Below, in pieces: positions 18,917 through 26,277 of a DNA stretch of 27,994 bases. Each line of letters opens with the position of its first letter. Position 1 is the first letter of the stretch. The notes below the pieces were generated by a model. That model had not been told where the DNA came from. It was given only the letters and a program-made list of their open reading frames with translations, and did not search any database. The position numbers were made by a program, and so were the translations under genes. Location: NCBI GenBank assembly GCA_013044085.1, contig JABEVI010000199.1, forward strand, positions 1-27,994, read 5' to 3'. Source of the DNA: Steroidobacteraceae bacterium (GTDB taxonomy: Bacteria > Pseudomonadota > Gammaproteobacteria > Steroidobacterales > Steroidobacteraceae).

Positions 18917-18949
18917 TGCGCCGCCGGCACTTGCACTGCCGGCGGCGCA
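18917..18949 (-). repeat. 13-bp stem-loop between dnaK and dnaJ
   Basis: On the transcribed minus strand TGCGCCGCCGGCA, a 7-base loop and TGCCGGCGGCGCA form a perfect, very GC-rich 13-bp stem. It lies about 38 bases after the dnaK stop and about 25 bases before dnaJ. No T-run follows, so it is not a classic terminator. It may instead stabilise or process the dnaK message, or reduce read-through to dnaJ. Confidence 0.75.
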
Positions 18950-18987
18950 CAACCAATCACGCCCTTCGAAGCGCTCCTGCGCGACCC

Positions 18988-20925
18988 TCAGGCCTTCTTG
19001 CGGTCGCTTTCCTTGACCTCTTCGAACTCCGCGTCCAACACATCATCCTTCTTCGACCCGGAGCCCGCGTCTGCGTCCGCGCCGCCGCCGGCGGCGGCGC
19101 CGCCGGCCGCCTGCTCATAGGTCTTCTGCAAAATCGAGGTGGTGGCCTGTTCGAGCGCCTGCGTCTTGCGCTCGATCTCCTCGCGGTCATCTCCGGCCAT
19201 CGCCGCCTTGACGGCCTCCAGTGCCTCGTTCGCGGCGCTCTTCTCGCTCTCCGAAATCTTCTCGCCGACGTCCTTCAGTGCCTTTTCGATCGTGTGCACG
19301 GTCGCGTCAGCCTTGTTGCGGGCACCGACCAATTCGCGGAACTTCTTGTCCTCCTCCGCGTGCGCCTCGGCATCCCCCACCATGCGCTTGATCTCGGCCT
19401 CCGACAGGCCGCTCGAGGCCTTGATGACGATGCGCTGTTCCTTGCCGGTCTTCACGTCCTTGGCCGACACGTTCAATATGCCGTTCGCGTCGATGTCGAA
19501 CGTCACCTCGATCTGCGGAAGCCCTCGTGGCTGCGGCGGAATGTCGGTGAGGTCGAACCGGCCCAGGGACTTGTTGTCGACCGAGCGCTCCCGCTCGCCC
19601 TGCAGCACGTGGATCGTCACGCCCGTCTGGTTGTCGTCGGCCGTGGAGAAGGTCTGGGCAGCCTTCGTCGGGATCGTCGTGTTCTTCTCGATGACCTTGG
19701 TCATCACGCCGCCGAGCGTCTCGATGCCGAGCGACAAAGGCGTCACATCGAGCAGCAAAACGTCCTTGACGTCACCCGCGAGCACGCCACCCTGGATGGC
19801 CGCACCGACCGCGACCGCCTCGTCCGGGTTGACGTCCTTGCGCGGCTCCTTGCCGAACAAGTCCTTGACCGCCTTTTGAACGAGCGGCATGCGTGTCTGG
19901 CCGCCGACCAGGATCACCTCGCTGATGTCCTGCATCGACAATCCCGCGTCCTTCAGCGCAACCTGGCAGGGACCGATCGTCTTGCCGACGAGTTCCTCGA
20001 CCAAGGACTCGAGCTTGGCGCGCGTCAGCTTCATGTTCAGGTGCTTCGGGCCCGCTTGATCGGCCGTGATATAGGGCAGATTGACCTCGGTTTGCTGGCT
20101 CGAGGACAGTTCGATCTTGGCCTTCTCGGCAGCTTCCTTCAGCCGCTGCATCGCGAGCGGATCGCGCCGCACGTCGATGCCGCTTTCCTTCTTGAACTCA
20201 TCGGCCAGATAATTGACCACCCGCAGATCGAAGTCCTCGCCCCCCAGGAACGTATCCCCGTTCGTCGAGAGCACCTCGAACTGCCGCTCGCCGTCGACCT
20301 CGGCGATTTCGATCACCGAAATATCGAAGGTGCCGCCGCCGAGGTCGTAAACCGCGATTTTGCGGTCGCCGCCGGACTTGTCGAGCCCATAGGCGAGCGC
20401 CGCCGCGGTCGGCTCATTGATGATGCGCTTCACGTTGAGCCCGGCAATGCGGCCGGCATCCTTGGTGGCCTGGCGCTGCGAATCGTTGAAATAAGCCGGA
20501 ACCGTGATCACGGCCTCGGTGACCGTCTCGCCCAGGTAGTCCTCGGCGGTCTTCTTCATTTTCATCAAGACCCGGGCCGAGACCTCCGGGGGCGCCATCT
20601 TCTTGTCCTGCACGGCCACCCACGCGTCGCCGTTGTCGGCCTTGACGACTTTGTAGGACACCATGCTCATGTCCTTCTTGACCACGTCGTCGGTGAATTT
20701 GCGGCCGATGAGGCGCTTGACCGCGGCCACCGTGTTCTGGGGGTTGGTGACGGCCTGGCGCTTGGCCGACTGCCCGACCAGAACTTCGCCGTCCTTCGTG
20801 AAGGCAACGATCGACGGCGTCGTCCGATCACCCTCGCTGTTCTCGATGACCTTCGGCTTGCCGCCCTCCATGATCGCGACGCAAGAGTTGGTCGTGCCGA
20901 GATCGATGCCAATCATTTTAGCCAT
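18988..20925 (-). CDS. dnaK: molecular chaperone DnaK (Hsp70)
   Basis: The ATP-dependent main cytoplasmic Hsp70, working with DnaJ and GrpE. The protein has 645 residues. The nucleotide-binding domain starts IGIDLGTTNSCVAI (5-18) and contains YDLGGGTFDISV. The conserved linker is present as DVLLLDVTPLSLG, leading into the substrate-binding domain and lid. The C-terminus carries a glycine/alanine/aspartate-rich stretch and ends in a family-typical DDVLDAEFEEVKE followed by a few basic residues. The ATG at 20925 has AGAGGA upstream. A sigma-32-type promoter sits directly upstream, overlapping the end of grpE. Confidence 0.99.
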   Translation of the reverse strand: MAKMIGIDLGTTNSCVAIMEGGKPKVIENSEGDRTTPSIVAFTKDGEVLVGQSAKRQAVTNPQNTVAAVKRLIGRKFTDDVVKKDMSMVSYKVVKADNGDAWVAVQDKKMAPPEVSARVLMKMKKTAEDYLGETVTEAVITVPAYFNDSQRQATKDAGRIAGLNVKRIINEPTAAALAYGLDKSGGDRKIAVYDLGGGTFDISVIEIAEVDGERQFEVLSTNGDTFLGGEDFDLRVVNYLADEFKKESGIDVRRDPLAMQRLKEAAEKAKIELSSSQQTEVNLPYITADQAGPKHLNMKLTRAKLESLVEELVGKTIGPCQVALKDAGLSMQDISEVILVGGQTRMPLVQKAVKDLFGKEPRKDVNPDEAVAVGAAIQGGVLAGDVKDVLLLDVTPLSLGIETLGGVMTKVIEKNTTIPTKAAQTFSTADDNQTGVTIHVLQGERERSVDNKSLGRFDLTDIPPQPRGLPQIEVTFDIDANGILNVSAKDVKTGKEQRIVIKASSGLSEAEIKRMVGDAEAHAEEDKKFRELVGARNKADATVHTIEKALKDVGEKISESEKSAANEALEAVKAAMAGDDREEIERKTQALEQATTSILQKTYEQAAGGAAAGGGADADAGSGSKKDDVLDAEFEEVKESDRKKA

Positions 20926-20953
20926 GTCTTGAGATCCTCTGAAAATTCGAAAT

Positions 20954-20968
20954 GCCTGTGCGACAGGC
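20954..20968. repeat. short inverted repeat at the dnaK transcription start region
   Basis: GCCTGT-GCG-ACAGGC is a perfect 6-bp inverted repeat with a 3-base centre, directly downstream of the -10 of the dnaK heat-shock promoter. In a transcript reading through from grpE it would fold into a hairpin. In one starting at the promoter only part of it would be present. Confidence 0.5.
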
Positions 20969-20969
20969 T

Positions 20970-20995
20970 ATGGGGGCGCACAAAGGGATTTTCAA
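20970..20995 (-). promoter_or_regulatory. sigma-32 (RpoH) heat-shock promoter of dnaK-dnaJ
   Basis: On the minus strand TTGAAA (20995-20990) and CCCCAT (20975-20970) are 14 bases apart. This matches the E. coli RpoH consensus (CTTGAAA, 13-15 bases, CCCCATnT) nearly perfectly, with the same 14-base spacing as at E. coli dnaK. The -35 overlaps the grpE stop codon. Transcription would start near 20962, about 37 bases before the dnaK ATG. RpoH itself is not in the window. Confidence 0.8.
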
Positions 20996-21528
20996 TCGGC
21001 ACCGACCGCCGGGGCGCGACTGACGATGACCCGGGCCGGGCGCAACAGACGGCCGTTGATCGAATAGCCCTTCTGAACGACGCTGAGCACCGTATCCGGT
21101 GCGGCATCCCGGCTGTCCTGCGCGACCATGGCCTCATGCCACTCCGGGTCGAACGGCTGGCCCGCCGGTTCGATCACCTTGATGCCGGCCTTCTCGAACG
21201 CACGGTACAGTTGGCGCAGGGTCGCCTGGACCCCTTCCAGGTAAGCGCCCTGGGTCGCGGCCGACGCCGCGCCGATCGCCGCCTCGAGCGCGTCGGCGAC
21301 CGGTACGAGGTCCTGGGCGAACCGCTCCACGGCAAACTTTCGCGCGCTGTCGAGTTCGCGCTCCGTCCGCCTGCGAAAATTCTCCATCTCGGCGACGGCG
21401 CGCAGGTAACTGTCCCAGTTTTCCTTTGCTTTGGCCTGCGCCGCCGCCACCTGCGCCTCGGCGCCCGCGTCGCTTGCCTGCGACTCGGCCGCCGCCGCCT
21501 GGATTTCCGATGAGTTCGTCTCGTTCAC
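20992..21528 (-). CDS. grpE: nucleotide exchange factor GrpE
   Basis: Releases ADP from DnaK during the chaperone cycle. I chose the GTG at 21528 (MNETNSSEIQ), which has AGGAA 9 bases upstream and gives 178 residues. A GTG at 21549 (MREETARVNE) would add seven residues and is less well supported. The N-terminal third is an alanine/glutamate-rich helical region (AQVAAAQAKAKENWDSYLRA) leading into the long dimerisation helix. The beta domain contains the family pattern VIEPAGQPFDPEWHEAM, then VQKGYSINGRLLRPARVIVS. It lies between hrcA and dnaK. Confidence 0.96.
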   Translation of the reverse strand: MNETNSSEIQAAAAESQASDAGAEAQVAAAQAKAKENWDSYLRAVAEMENFRRRTERELDSARKFAVERFAQDLVPVADALEAAIGAASAATQGAYLEGVQATLRQLYRAFEKAGIKVIEPAGQPFDPEWHEAMVAQDSRDAAPDTVLSVVQKGYSINGRLLRPARVIVSRAPAVGAD

Positions 21529-21592
21529 TCTGGCTGTTTCCTCGCGCACTATCCGGGACCCGTCATGCTCTGAACGCCGGACGAACTGGGGG

Positions 21593-22660
21593 CTATTTGC
21601 GCGAATTCAAGGCTGAACCGAGCAGTCTGGCGGTCACGGAGACGATCGGAATGACCCGTTCGTAGGCCATGCGGGTCGGACCGATGATCCCGAGCACGCC
21701 AATTACCTGGTTGTCGACGGTGTACGGGGCGGCGACGACGCTGACGTCATCGAGGATCTGGTAGCCGGACTCCTGGCCGATGAAGATCTGGATTCCGTCC
21801 GCGTGCAGGCAGCTGTCCAGGAGACGCAACAGGTCGTGCTTTTCGTTGAAGGCCTCGAACAACCGGCGCAGCCGTTCCACATTCGACAATTCCGCGAATC
21901 CCATCAGATTGGTCTCACCTGCGATCACGTACTCGACGCCCGGCTCTTCCGGCCGCTCGAACACCTTCTGGGCCACCTGGATCGCGTCCAGCATCAGCCG
22001 GTTCATGTGTTGCTGCGCGTCCTGCAGCTGCGCCAGCAGCAGCGCGCGCACCTCCGGCAGACTGCGGCCCGCAAAGGCCTCGTTGAGGTAACCGGCGGCC
22101 CGCCGCAACTCCTCCGCCGTGTAATGCCGGTCGAGTTGAACGATGCGGTTTTGAACCTCCCGGTTGTTCATGACCATGATCGCGAGCGCACGGTTCTCCG
22201 ACAGACCGATGAACTCGATCTGCGAGAGCGCGACGTAGTTCGGATTCGGCAAGGTGACGAGCCCGGCCATGTGCGTCACGGTGGAGAGCATTTGCGAGGC
22301 GCCCTGGACGAGCGAGCGGCCCGCGGCGGCATCGTTGAGCAGCCGCCGCTCGATCTCCTCGACGTCCCCGCTCTCGGGCGGCTCGAGCTTCAACAGGGTG
22401 TCGACAAAGAACCGGTACCCTTTTTGGGTCGGCACCCGTCCGGCCGAGGTGTGCGGCGACGCGACGAAACCGAGCGATTCCAAGTCCGCCATCACGTTGC
22501 GTATCGTCGCCGACGACAGGCTCAGCCCGGCATCCCGTGACAAGGTTCGCGAGCCGACCGGCTGCCCGTCGCGAATATAGTTCTCGATCAGCGCCTTCAG
22601 CAACAGCTGCGCGCGCTCCGTCAAGGCTTCTTCCGCGGTTTCTGTGATCCCTCGAGTCAT
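21593..22660 (-). CDS. hrcA: heat-inducible transcription repressor HrcA
   Basis: HrcA represses heat-shock genes by binding the CIRCE inverted repeat, and needs GroESL for activity. The protein has 355 residues. The N-terminal winged helix contains QPVGSRTLSRDAGLSLSSAT and IRNVMADLESLGFVASPHTS, followed by AGRVPTQKGYRFFVD. The central GAF-like dimerisation part and the C-terminal NQVIGVLGIIGPTRMAYERV are intact. The ATG at 22660 is preceded by AAGG. HrcA is absent from enterics, so it is a useful lineage marker. No CIRCE sequence is present near this operon, so the target probably lies elsewhere, for example at groES (not in view). Confidence 0.97.
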   Translation of the reverse strand: MTRGITETAEEALTERAQLLLKALIENYIRDGQPVGSRTLSRDAGLSLSSATIRNVMADLESLGFVASPHTSAGRVPTQKGYRFFVDTLLKLEPPESGDVEEIERRLLNDAAAGRSLVQGASQMLSTVTHMAGLVTLPNPNYVALSQIEFIGLSENRALAIMVMNNREVQNRIVQLDRHYTAEELRRAAGYLNEAFAGRSLPEVRALLLAQLQDAQQHMNRLMLDAIQVAQKVFERPEEPGVEYVIAGETNLMGFAELSNVERLRRLFEAFNEKHDLLRLLDSCLHADGIQIFIGQESGYQILDDVSVVAAPYTVDNQVIGVLGIIGPTRMAYERVIPIVSVTARLLGSALNSRK

Positions 22661-22673
22661 AAGTTTGAGCCTT

Positions 22674-22691
22674 GAACCTAACTAGTGGTTC
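22674..22691. repeat. inverted GAACC repeat in the hrcA/nadK divergent region
   Basis: GAACC, 8 bases, GGTTC, with a further direct copy of GGTTC just downstream on the plus strand. It lies 13 bases upstream of the hrcA ATG, where an operator for hrcA could be. It does not resemble CIRCE. Such short arms may occur by chance. Confidence 0.3.
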
Positions 22692-22730
22692 GGTTCGAAG
22701 TCAAGTCCACGTTTGCGGAGCGTTTCGTAG

Positions 22731-22760
22731 GTGACCGCCACCGCTCCGGCATGCTACAAC
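22731..22760 (+). promoter_or_regulatory. promoter candidate for nadK-recN
   Basis: GTGACC (22731-22736, 4 of 6) and TACAAC (22755-22760, 4 of 6) are 18 bases apart. The -10 is preceded by TGC, an extended -10 signature. The start of transcription would be near 22767, only a few bases before the nadK ATG at 22772, so the leader would be very short. Moderate to weak evidence. Confidence 0.35.
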
Positions 22761-22771
22761 GACTCCCGTTT

Positions 22772-23674
22772 ATGCCCCACCCTTTTCAGTCCGTCGCGCT
22801 CGTCGGCAACGCCAGGGACACACGCGTCGGCGACTGCATGCAAGGCCTCGCCGCCCATTTGCAGCGGCGCGGGATCCATATGCTCGTCGCGACCGAGGTC
22901 CGGCTCGCTTTTCCCGCCGGCAGCGTCGCGCAATGCCCGCCGGGTGAATTCGCCGCACGCGCCGACCTCATCATAGCCATCGGCGGCGACGGCACGTTGC
23001 TCTATGCGGCAAGTTTGGTCGCCGGCCGATCGGTACCGCTGCTCGGGGTCAACCGCGGACGCCTGGGATTCCTGACCGACGTGAGCGCAACCTCAATGAT
23101 CGAGGACGTGGATCTCGTCCTCGACGGTCATTTCTCCGAAGACCGGCGCTCGCTCGCCGCCGCCCGGCTCGATCGCTACGGGGCGCCGACGGTACGGGCC
23201 CTCGCACTGAATGACGTTGTCGTCAACAAGCTCGAAACCGGCCACTTGCTCGAACTGGAAACGTCGATCAACGGTCGCTTCGTGAATTCCCATGGCGGCG
23301 ACGGACTCGTCATCGCAACAGCGACCGGATCGACCGCCTACGCCCTGTCCTGCGGCGGTCCGATCGTCGAACCGGACCTCGACGTCTGGGTGCTCGCGCC
23401 GATCAGCCCACATACCTTGAGCGACCGCCCGGTGGTCGTGCGCGGCGGCAGCCGGATCCAGGTCCGGCTGTCCGAACGGCTCGAATCGCGCGCCCAGGTC
23501 GCCTGCGATGGCACGGCGATCGGCGATTTGCGGCCGGGCGACACCCTACATGTCGAGGGTTCGGACTGCGCCGTGACGCTGCTGCATCCGCCGGGCTACG
23601 ACTATTACCGTCTGCTGCGATCGAAGCTGCATTGGGGCCGGGGCGGCTTCGACGACGGCAAGCCGCCCGCATAA
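22772..23674 (+). CDS. nadK: NAD kinase
   Basis: Phosphorylates NAD to NADP, the only route to NADP in the cell. From the ATG at 22772 (MPHPFQSVALVGN) it has 300 residues. The open frame extends 29 codons upstream, but that part is not family-like. The catalytic GGDGT is at 71-75, followed by GVNRGRLGFLTD, and ATGSTAYALSCGGPIVEPDL forms the second NAD-binding segment. The usual NE motif reads ND (ALNDVVVNK), a conservative change. It is divergent from hrcA, and recN starts 8 bases after its stop, so the two share a transcript. Confidence 0.97.
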   Translation: MPHPFQSVALVGNARDTRVGDCMQGLAAHLQRRGIHMLVATEVRLAFPAGSVAQCPPGEFAARADLIIAIGGDGTLLYAASLVAGRSVPLLGVNRGRLGFLTDVSATSMIEDVDLVLDGHFSEDRRSLAAARLDRYGAPTVRALALNDVVVNKLETGHLLELETSINGRFVNSHGGDGLVIATATGSTAYALSCGGPIVEPDLDVWVLAPISPHTLSDRPVVVRGGSRIQVRLSERLESRAQVACDGTAIGDLRPGDTLHVEGSDCAVTLLHPPGYDYYRLLRSKLHWGRGGFDDGKPPA

Positions 23675-23682
23675 GCACCGTC

Positions 23683-25386
23683 ATGCTGGCGCACCTGCAA
23701 CTTCGCGACTACGTGATCGTCGACTCGGCCGAACTTCAGTTCGGCGAAGGCCTGACCGCGCTGACCGGCGAGACCGGCGCCGGCAAGTCGATCATTGTCG
23801 ATGCCCTCTCGATCATCGCCGGCGGCCGCGCCTCCGCCGACGTCGTCCGCCAGGGAGCCCAGCGGGCGGAGGTGAGCGCGCTCTTCACTGAGCTGCCGGC
23901 CGAAGCGCTCGCCTGGCTGCAGGCACAGTCGATCGCGCACGACGGCGAGGTGCTCGCGCGCCGGGTCATCGGCATCGATGGCCGCTCGCGCGCGTACCTG
24001 AACGGACAACTGGTCGCCCTGCAGTCGATGCGCGAACTTGCCGACCTGCTGATCGAAATCCATGGCCAGCAGGAATTCCAGCACCTGGTTTCCTACGACG
24101 CGCAGCGGGCGCTGCTCGACGAACAAGCCGGGGCCCGCGAGCTCCTCGAGCAGGTGGCGGCGGTCCACCAGTTGCACCGTGAATGCCGCCTCGAACTGCA
24201 GACGCGGCGCGCCGCAGCCGAAGGAATCGACGGGCGTCGGGATTTGTTGCGATTTCAGCTGGCCGAGTTGAGTGTCGAACTCACCGACGTTGCCGACGTC
24301 GAGGCGCTGTTCATCGAACGCAGGCGGATCGCGGAGCGCGGCCGGCTGGCCGCGGCGGCAACGGCGGCGCTCGAAATGAGCTACGAGCGCGAGGAAGCGA
24401 GCGCCCATGAACTGCTCGGCAAAGCACAGGCTGCGCTGCGGTCGGCCGGCGCGGACCCTGATCTGCAGTCGATCGGCAGACTGTTCGACGAAGCGGCGAT
24501 CAACGTGCGCGAGGCCGCCGACGCGCTGCGACGCTATCTGCAGTCCCTGGACGTCGACGCGGCGCAACAGGAGCAGATCGAGCGGCGCGCCGCGGCGCTC
24601 GAGGAACTTGCCCGCAAACATCGCGTGCCGACGACCGAGCTGCCCGCGCGTGCCGCCATGATCGAGCGCGAGCTCGCGGATCTGCAGAATGCCGATGTCG
24701 ACATCGCGGCATTGGAGAGCCGGCACGCGGCGCTGCTCGAGCAGTACAGCGACATCGCCGCAAAGCTCACCGCCGCCCGGCGCGTTGCCGCGGCCGATCT
24801 CGGCGCTCAAATCACGATCTTGATGCAGTCACTCGGCATGCCGGGCGGCCGCTTCGAGGTGGCGATCGAGACCCGCCCGGGCGAGATCGGCCCGCACGGC
24901 CAGGACAGCGTCGAGTTCCTCGTCACCGCGAACCCCGGGGTACCGCCGAAGGGACTCGCCCGGGTTGCCTCAGGCGGGGAGCTGTCGCGCATCAGCCTTG
25001 CGGTTCAAGTCGCCGCGGCCTCGAAGACGCCCGCCGCCTGCCGGGTCTTCGACGAAGTGGACGCCGGCGTCGGCGGCGCCACGGCCGAAATCGTCGGCCG
25101 CCAACTGCGCGCGCTCAGCGAGCGGGCGCAGGTGCTTTGCGTCACGCACCTGCCCCAGGTGGCGAGCCAGGCGCACACCCAGATGCGAGTCACCAAACGC
25201 AGCGGCAACGGCGGCACCCGTACGCTGATCGAACGGCTGGACGCGGCCGAACGCGTCGAGGAAATCGCGCGCATGCTCGGCGGAATCGATGTCAGTGACC
25301 AGGCTCGGGCGCACGCCCGTGAGATGCTCGGCCACGGCGCGACGACCGCCGCGCCGCGGGGCAGACGCCCGCGCGCCGCCCGCTGA
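23683..25386 (+). CDS. recN: DNA repair protein RecN
   Basis: An SMC-like ATPase that helps hold sister DNA together during double-strand break repair. From the ATG at 23683 (MLAHLQLRDYVIVD) it has 567 residues. Walker A GETGAGKS is at 29-36, followed by a long coiled-coil middle and the RecN-typical LLIEIHGQQEFQHL. The ABC signature VASGGELSRISLAVQ starts at 428, and Walker B ends in Asp457-Glu458 (RVFDEVDAG). It starts 8 bases after nadK. No LexA box of the CTGT-N8-ACAG type was seen in the ~340 bases upstream, so it may not be SOS-controlled from here. Its stop is 3 bases from that of fur. Confidence 0.98.
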   Translation: MLAHLQLRDYVIVDSAELQFGEGLTALTGETGAGKSIIVDALSIIAGGRASADVVRQGAQRAEVSALFTELPAEALAWLQAQSIAHDGEVLARRVIGIDGRSRAYLNGQLVALQSMRELADLLIEIHGQQEFQHLVSYDAQRALLDEQAGARELLEQVAAVHQLHRECRLELQTRRAAAEGIDGRRDLLRFQLAELSVELTDVADVEALFIERRRIAERGRLAAAATAALEMSYEREEASAHELLGKAQAALRSAGADPDLQSIGRLFDEAAINVREAADALRRYLQSLDVDAAQQEQIERRAAALEELARKHRVPTTELPARAAMIERELADLQNADVDIAALESRHAALLEQYSDIAAKLTAARRVAAADLGAQITILMQSLGMPGGRFEVAIETRPGEIGPHGQDSVEFLVTANPGVPPKGLARVASGGELSRISLAVQVAAASKTPAACRVFDEVDAGVGGATAEIVGRQLRALSERAQVLCVTHLPQVASQAHTQMRVTKRSGNGGTRTLIERLDAAERVEEIARMLGGIDVSDQARAHAREMLGHGATTAAPRGRRPRAAR

Positions 25387-25396
25387 GGCTCAGCGG
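25380..25396. repeat. 17-bp palindrome containing the recN and fur stop codons
   Basis: CCGCTGAG-G-CTCAGCGG is a perfect 8-bp inverted repeat with a single central base. The TGA of recN (25384-25386) and, on the other strand, the TGA of fur (25392-25390) are both inside it. Being symmetric, it could serve as a two-way transcription end, but no T-run follows on either strand. Confidence 0.6.
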
Positions 25397-25848
25397 CGCT
25401 TCTGATTCGGGCAGTTCGGCTTGCGGCAGTGCCCGTACAGTATCAGCGAATGATCGCTGATCTCGAAACCCAGGCGCCTGGCGACGTTCTGCTGCCGCTC
25501 CTCGATGCCACCGTCCACGAATTCCTCGACGCGTCCGCAATCGACGCAAAGAATGTGATCGTGGTGAGCGCCGTGGTTCAGCTCGAACACCGCCATTCCG
25601 CCCTCGAAGTGGTGCCGCGTCACGAGCCCGGCGGCCTCGAACTGTGTCAGGACCCGGTAGACGGTCGCGAGACCGATGTCCTCATTCGATTCGAGCAGCT
25701 TCTTGTAGATATCCTCGGCGCTCATGTGGCGCGGGGAACCTTCCGCAAGAATTTCCAGAATCTTCAGGCGCGGCACGGTGACCTTGAGCCCCGCGCTGCG
25801 CAGTCCCGAACCCTCGGCGGAGGAAGAATTTTTCTGCCGCTGCGCCAT
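25390..25848 (-). CDS. fur: ferric uptake regulator Fur
   Basis: An iron-responsive dimeric repressor that binds Fur boxes when loaded with Fe(II). From the ATG at 25848 (MAQRQKNSSS) it has 152 residues; a TTG at 25878 would add ten residues that are not family-like. The winged helix contains GLKVTVPRLKILEIL and EDIGLATVYRVLTQFEAAGL. The metal sites include HGAHHDH (92-98), Cys101-x2-Cys104 and Cys141-x4-Cys146. The gene lies between recN and bamE, the Pseudomonas order, and is divergent from bamE. No clear 19-bp Fur box was recognised in the short divergent region. Confidence 0.97.
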   Translation of the reverse strand: MAQRQKNSSSAEGSGLRSAGLKVTVPRLKILEILAEGSPRHMSAEDIYKKLLESNEDIGLATVYRVLTQFEAAGLVTRHHFEGGMAVFELNHGAHHDHILCVDCGRVEEFVDGGIEERQQNVARRLGFEISDHSLILYGHCRKPNCPNQKRR

Positions 25849-25908
25849 GCCTTGCCATCCGGTATGATCGACGTTCAATTATCAACCATTTAACGGTCGC
25901 ATACCACC

Positions 25909-26277
25909 TTGATCAAGCCCGCCCGCCTCCTCCTGACCGTCTGTCTCATTGCACTCACGACGGCCTGCGTCTACCGGATCAACATTCAACAGGGCAATTA
26001 CCTGGACCAAACCGCGGTCAATCAGGTCAAAGCCGGAATGACGAAGAGCCAGGTCCGCTACCTGCTCGGCACGCCGCTCGTCGCGAACCTGTTCGACCGA
26101 TCACGCTGGGACTACGTCTACTACTTCAAGAAGGGACACAGCAGCCACGTCGATGAGCGGCGCGTGACGGTGTTTTTCCACGACAACAAGGTGGTCCGGA
26201 TCATCAAGCCATCGAACGCGCTCGCGGCCGAACAAGAAAGGCACCTCGCGAAGATCAAGAACGGCCGGATCTACTAG
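25909..26277 (+). CDS. bamE: outer membrane assembly lipoprotein BamE (SmpA/OmlA)
   Basis: The small lipoprotein of the BAM complex that inserts beta-barrel proteins into the outer membrane. The protein has 122 residues. A lipoprotein signal peptide ends at LTTAC with the lipidated Cys20; the next residue is Val, not Asp, which suits outer-membrane sorting. The BamE core contains INIQQGNYLDQTAVNQVKAG and VRYLLGTPLVAN. The start must be the TTG at 25909, because a TAA lies in frame at 25891 and the next methionine is inside the mature protein. No Shine-Dalgarno sequence is visible. It is divergent from fur, and its last 23 bases overlap rnfH on the other strand. Confidence 0.95.
   Translation: MIKPARLLLTVCLIALTTACVYRINIQQGNYLDQTAVNQVKAGMTKSQVRYLLGTPLVANLFDRSRWDYVYYFKKGHSSHVDERRVTVFFHDNKVVRIIKPSNALAAEQERHLAKIKNGRIY

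Noticed and set aside
18916..21513. 865-codon plus-strand open frame opposite dnaK and grpE
   Set aside because: Long mirror frames opposite dnaK arise from codon bias in GC-rich genes. The translation is rich in Arg, His, Leu and Asp, has no recognisable domain and crosses gene boundaries and a hairpin.
22675..22704. TTGACT-N18-TAGGTT as hrcA promoter
   Set aside because: The -35 is good but the -10 is poor, and the predicted start would fall beyond the hrcA Shine-Dalgarno sequence, so it cannot produce a normal mRNA.
22660..22771. CIRCE element upstream of hrcA
   Set aside because: Looked for TTAGCACTC and GAGTGCTAA halves; none present. The GAACC repeat there has a different sequence and spacing.
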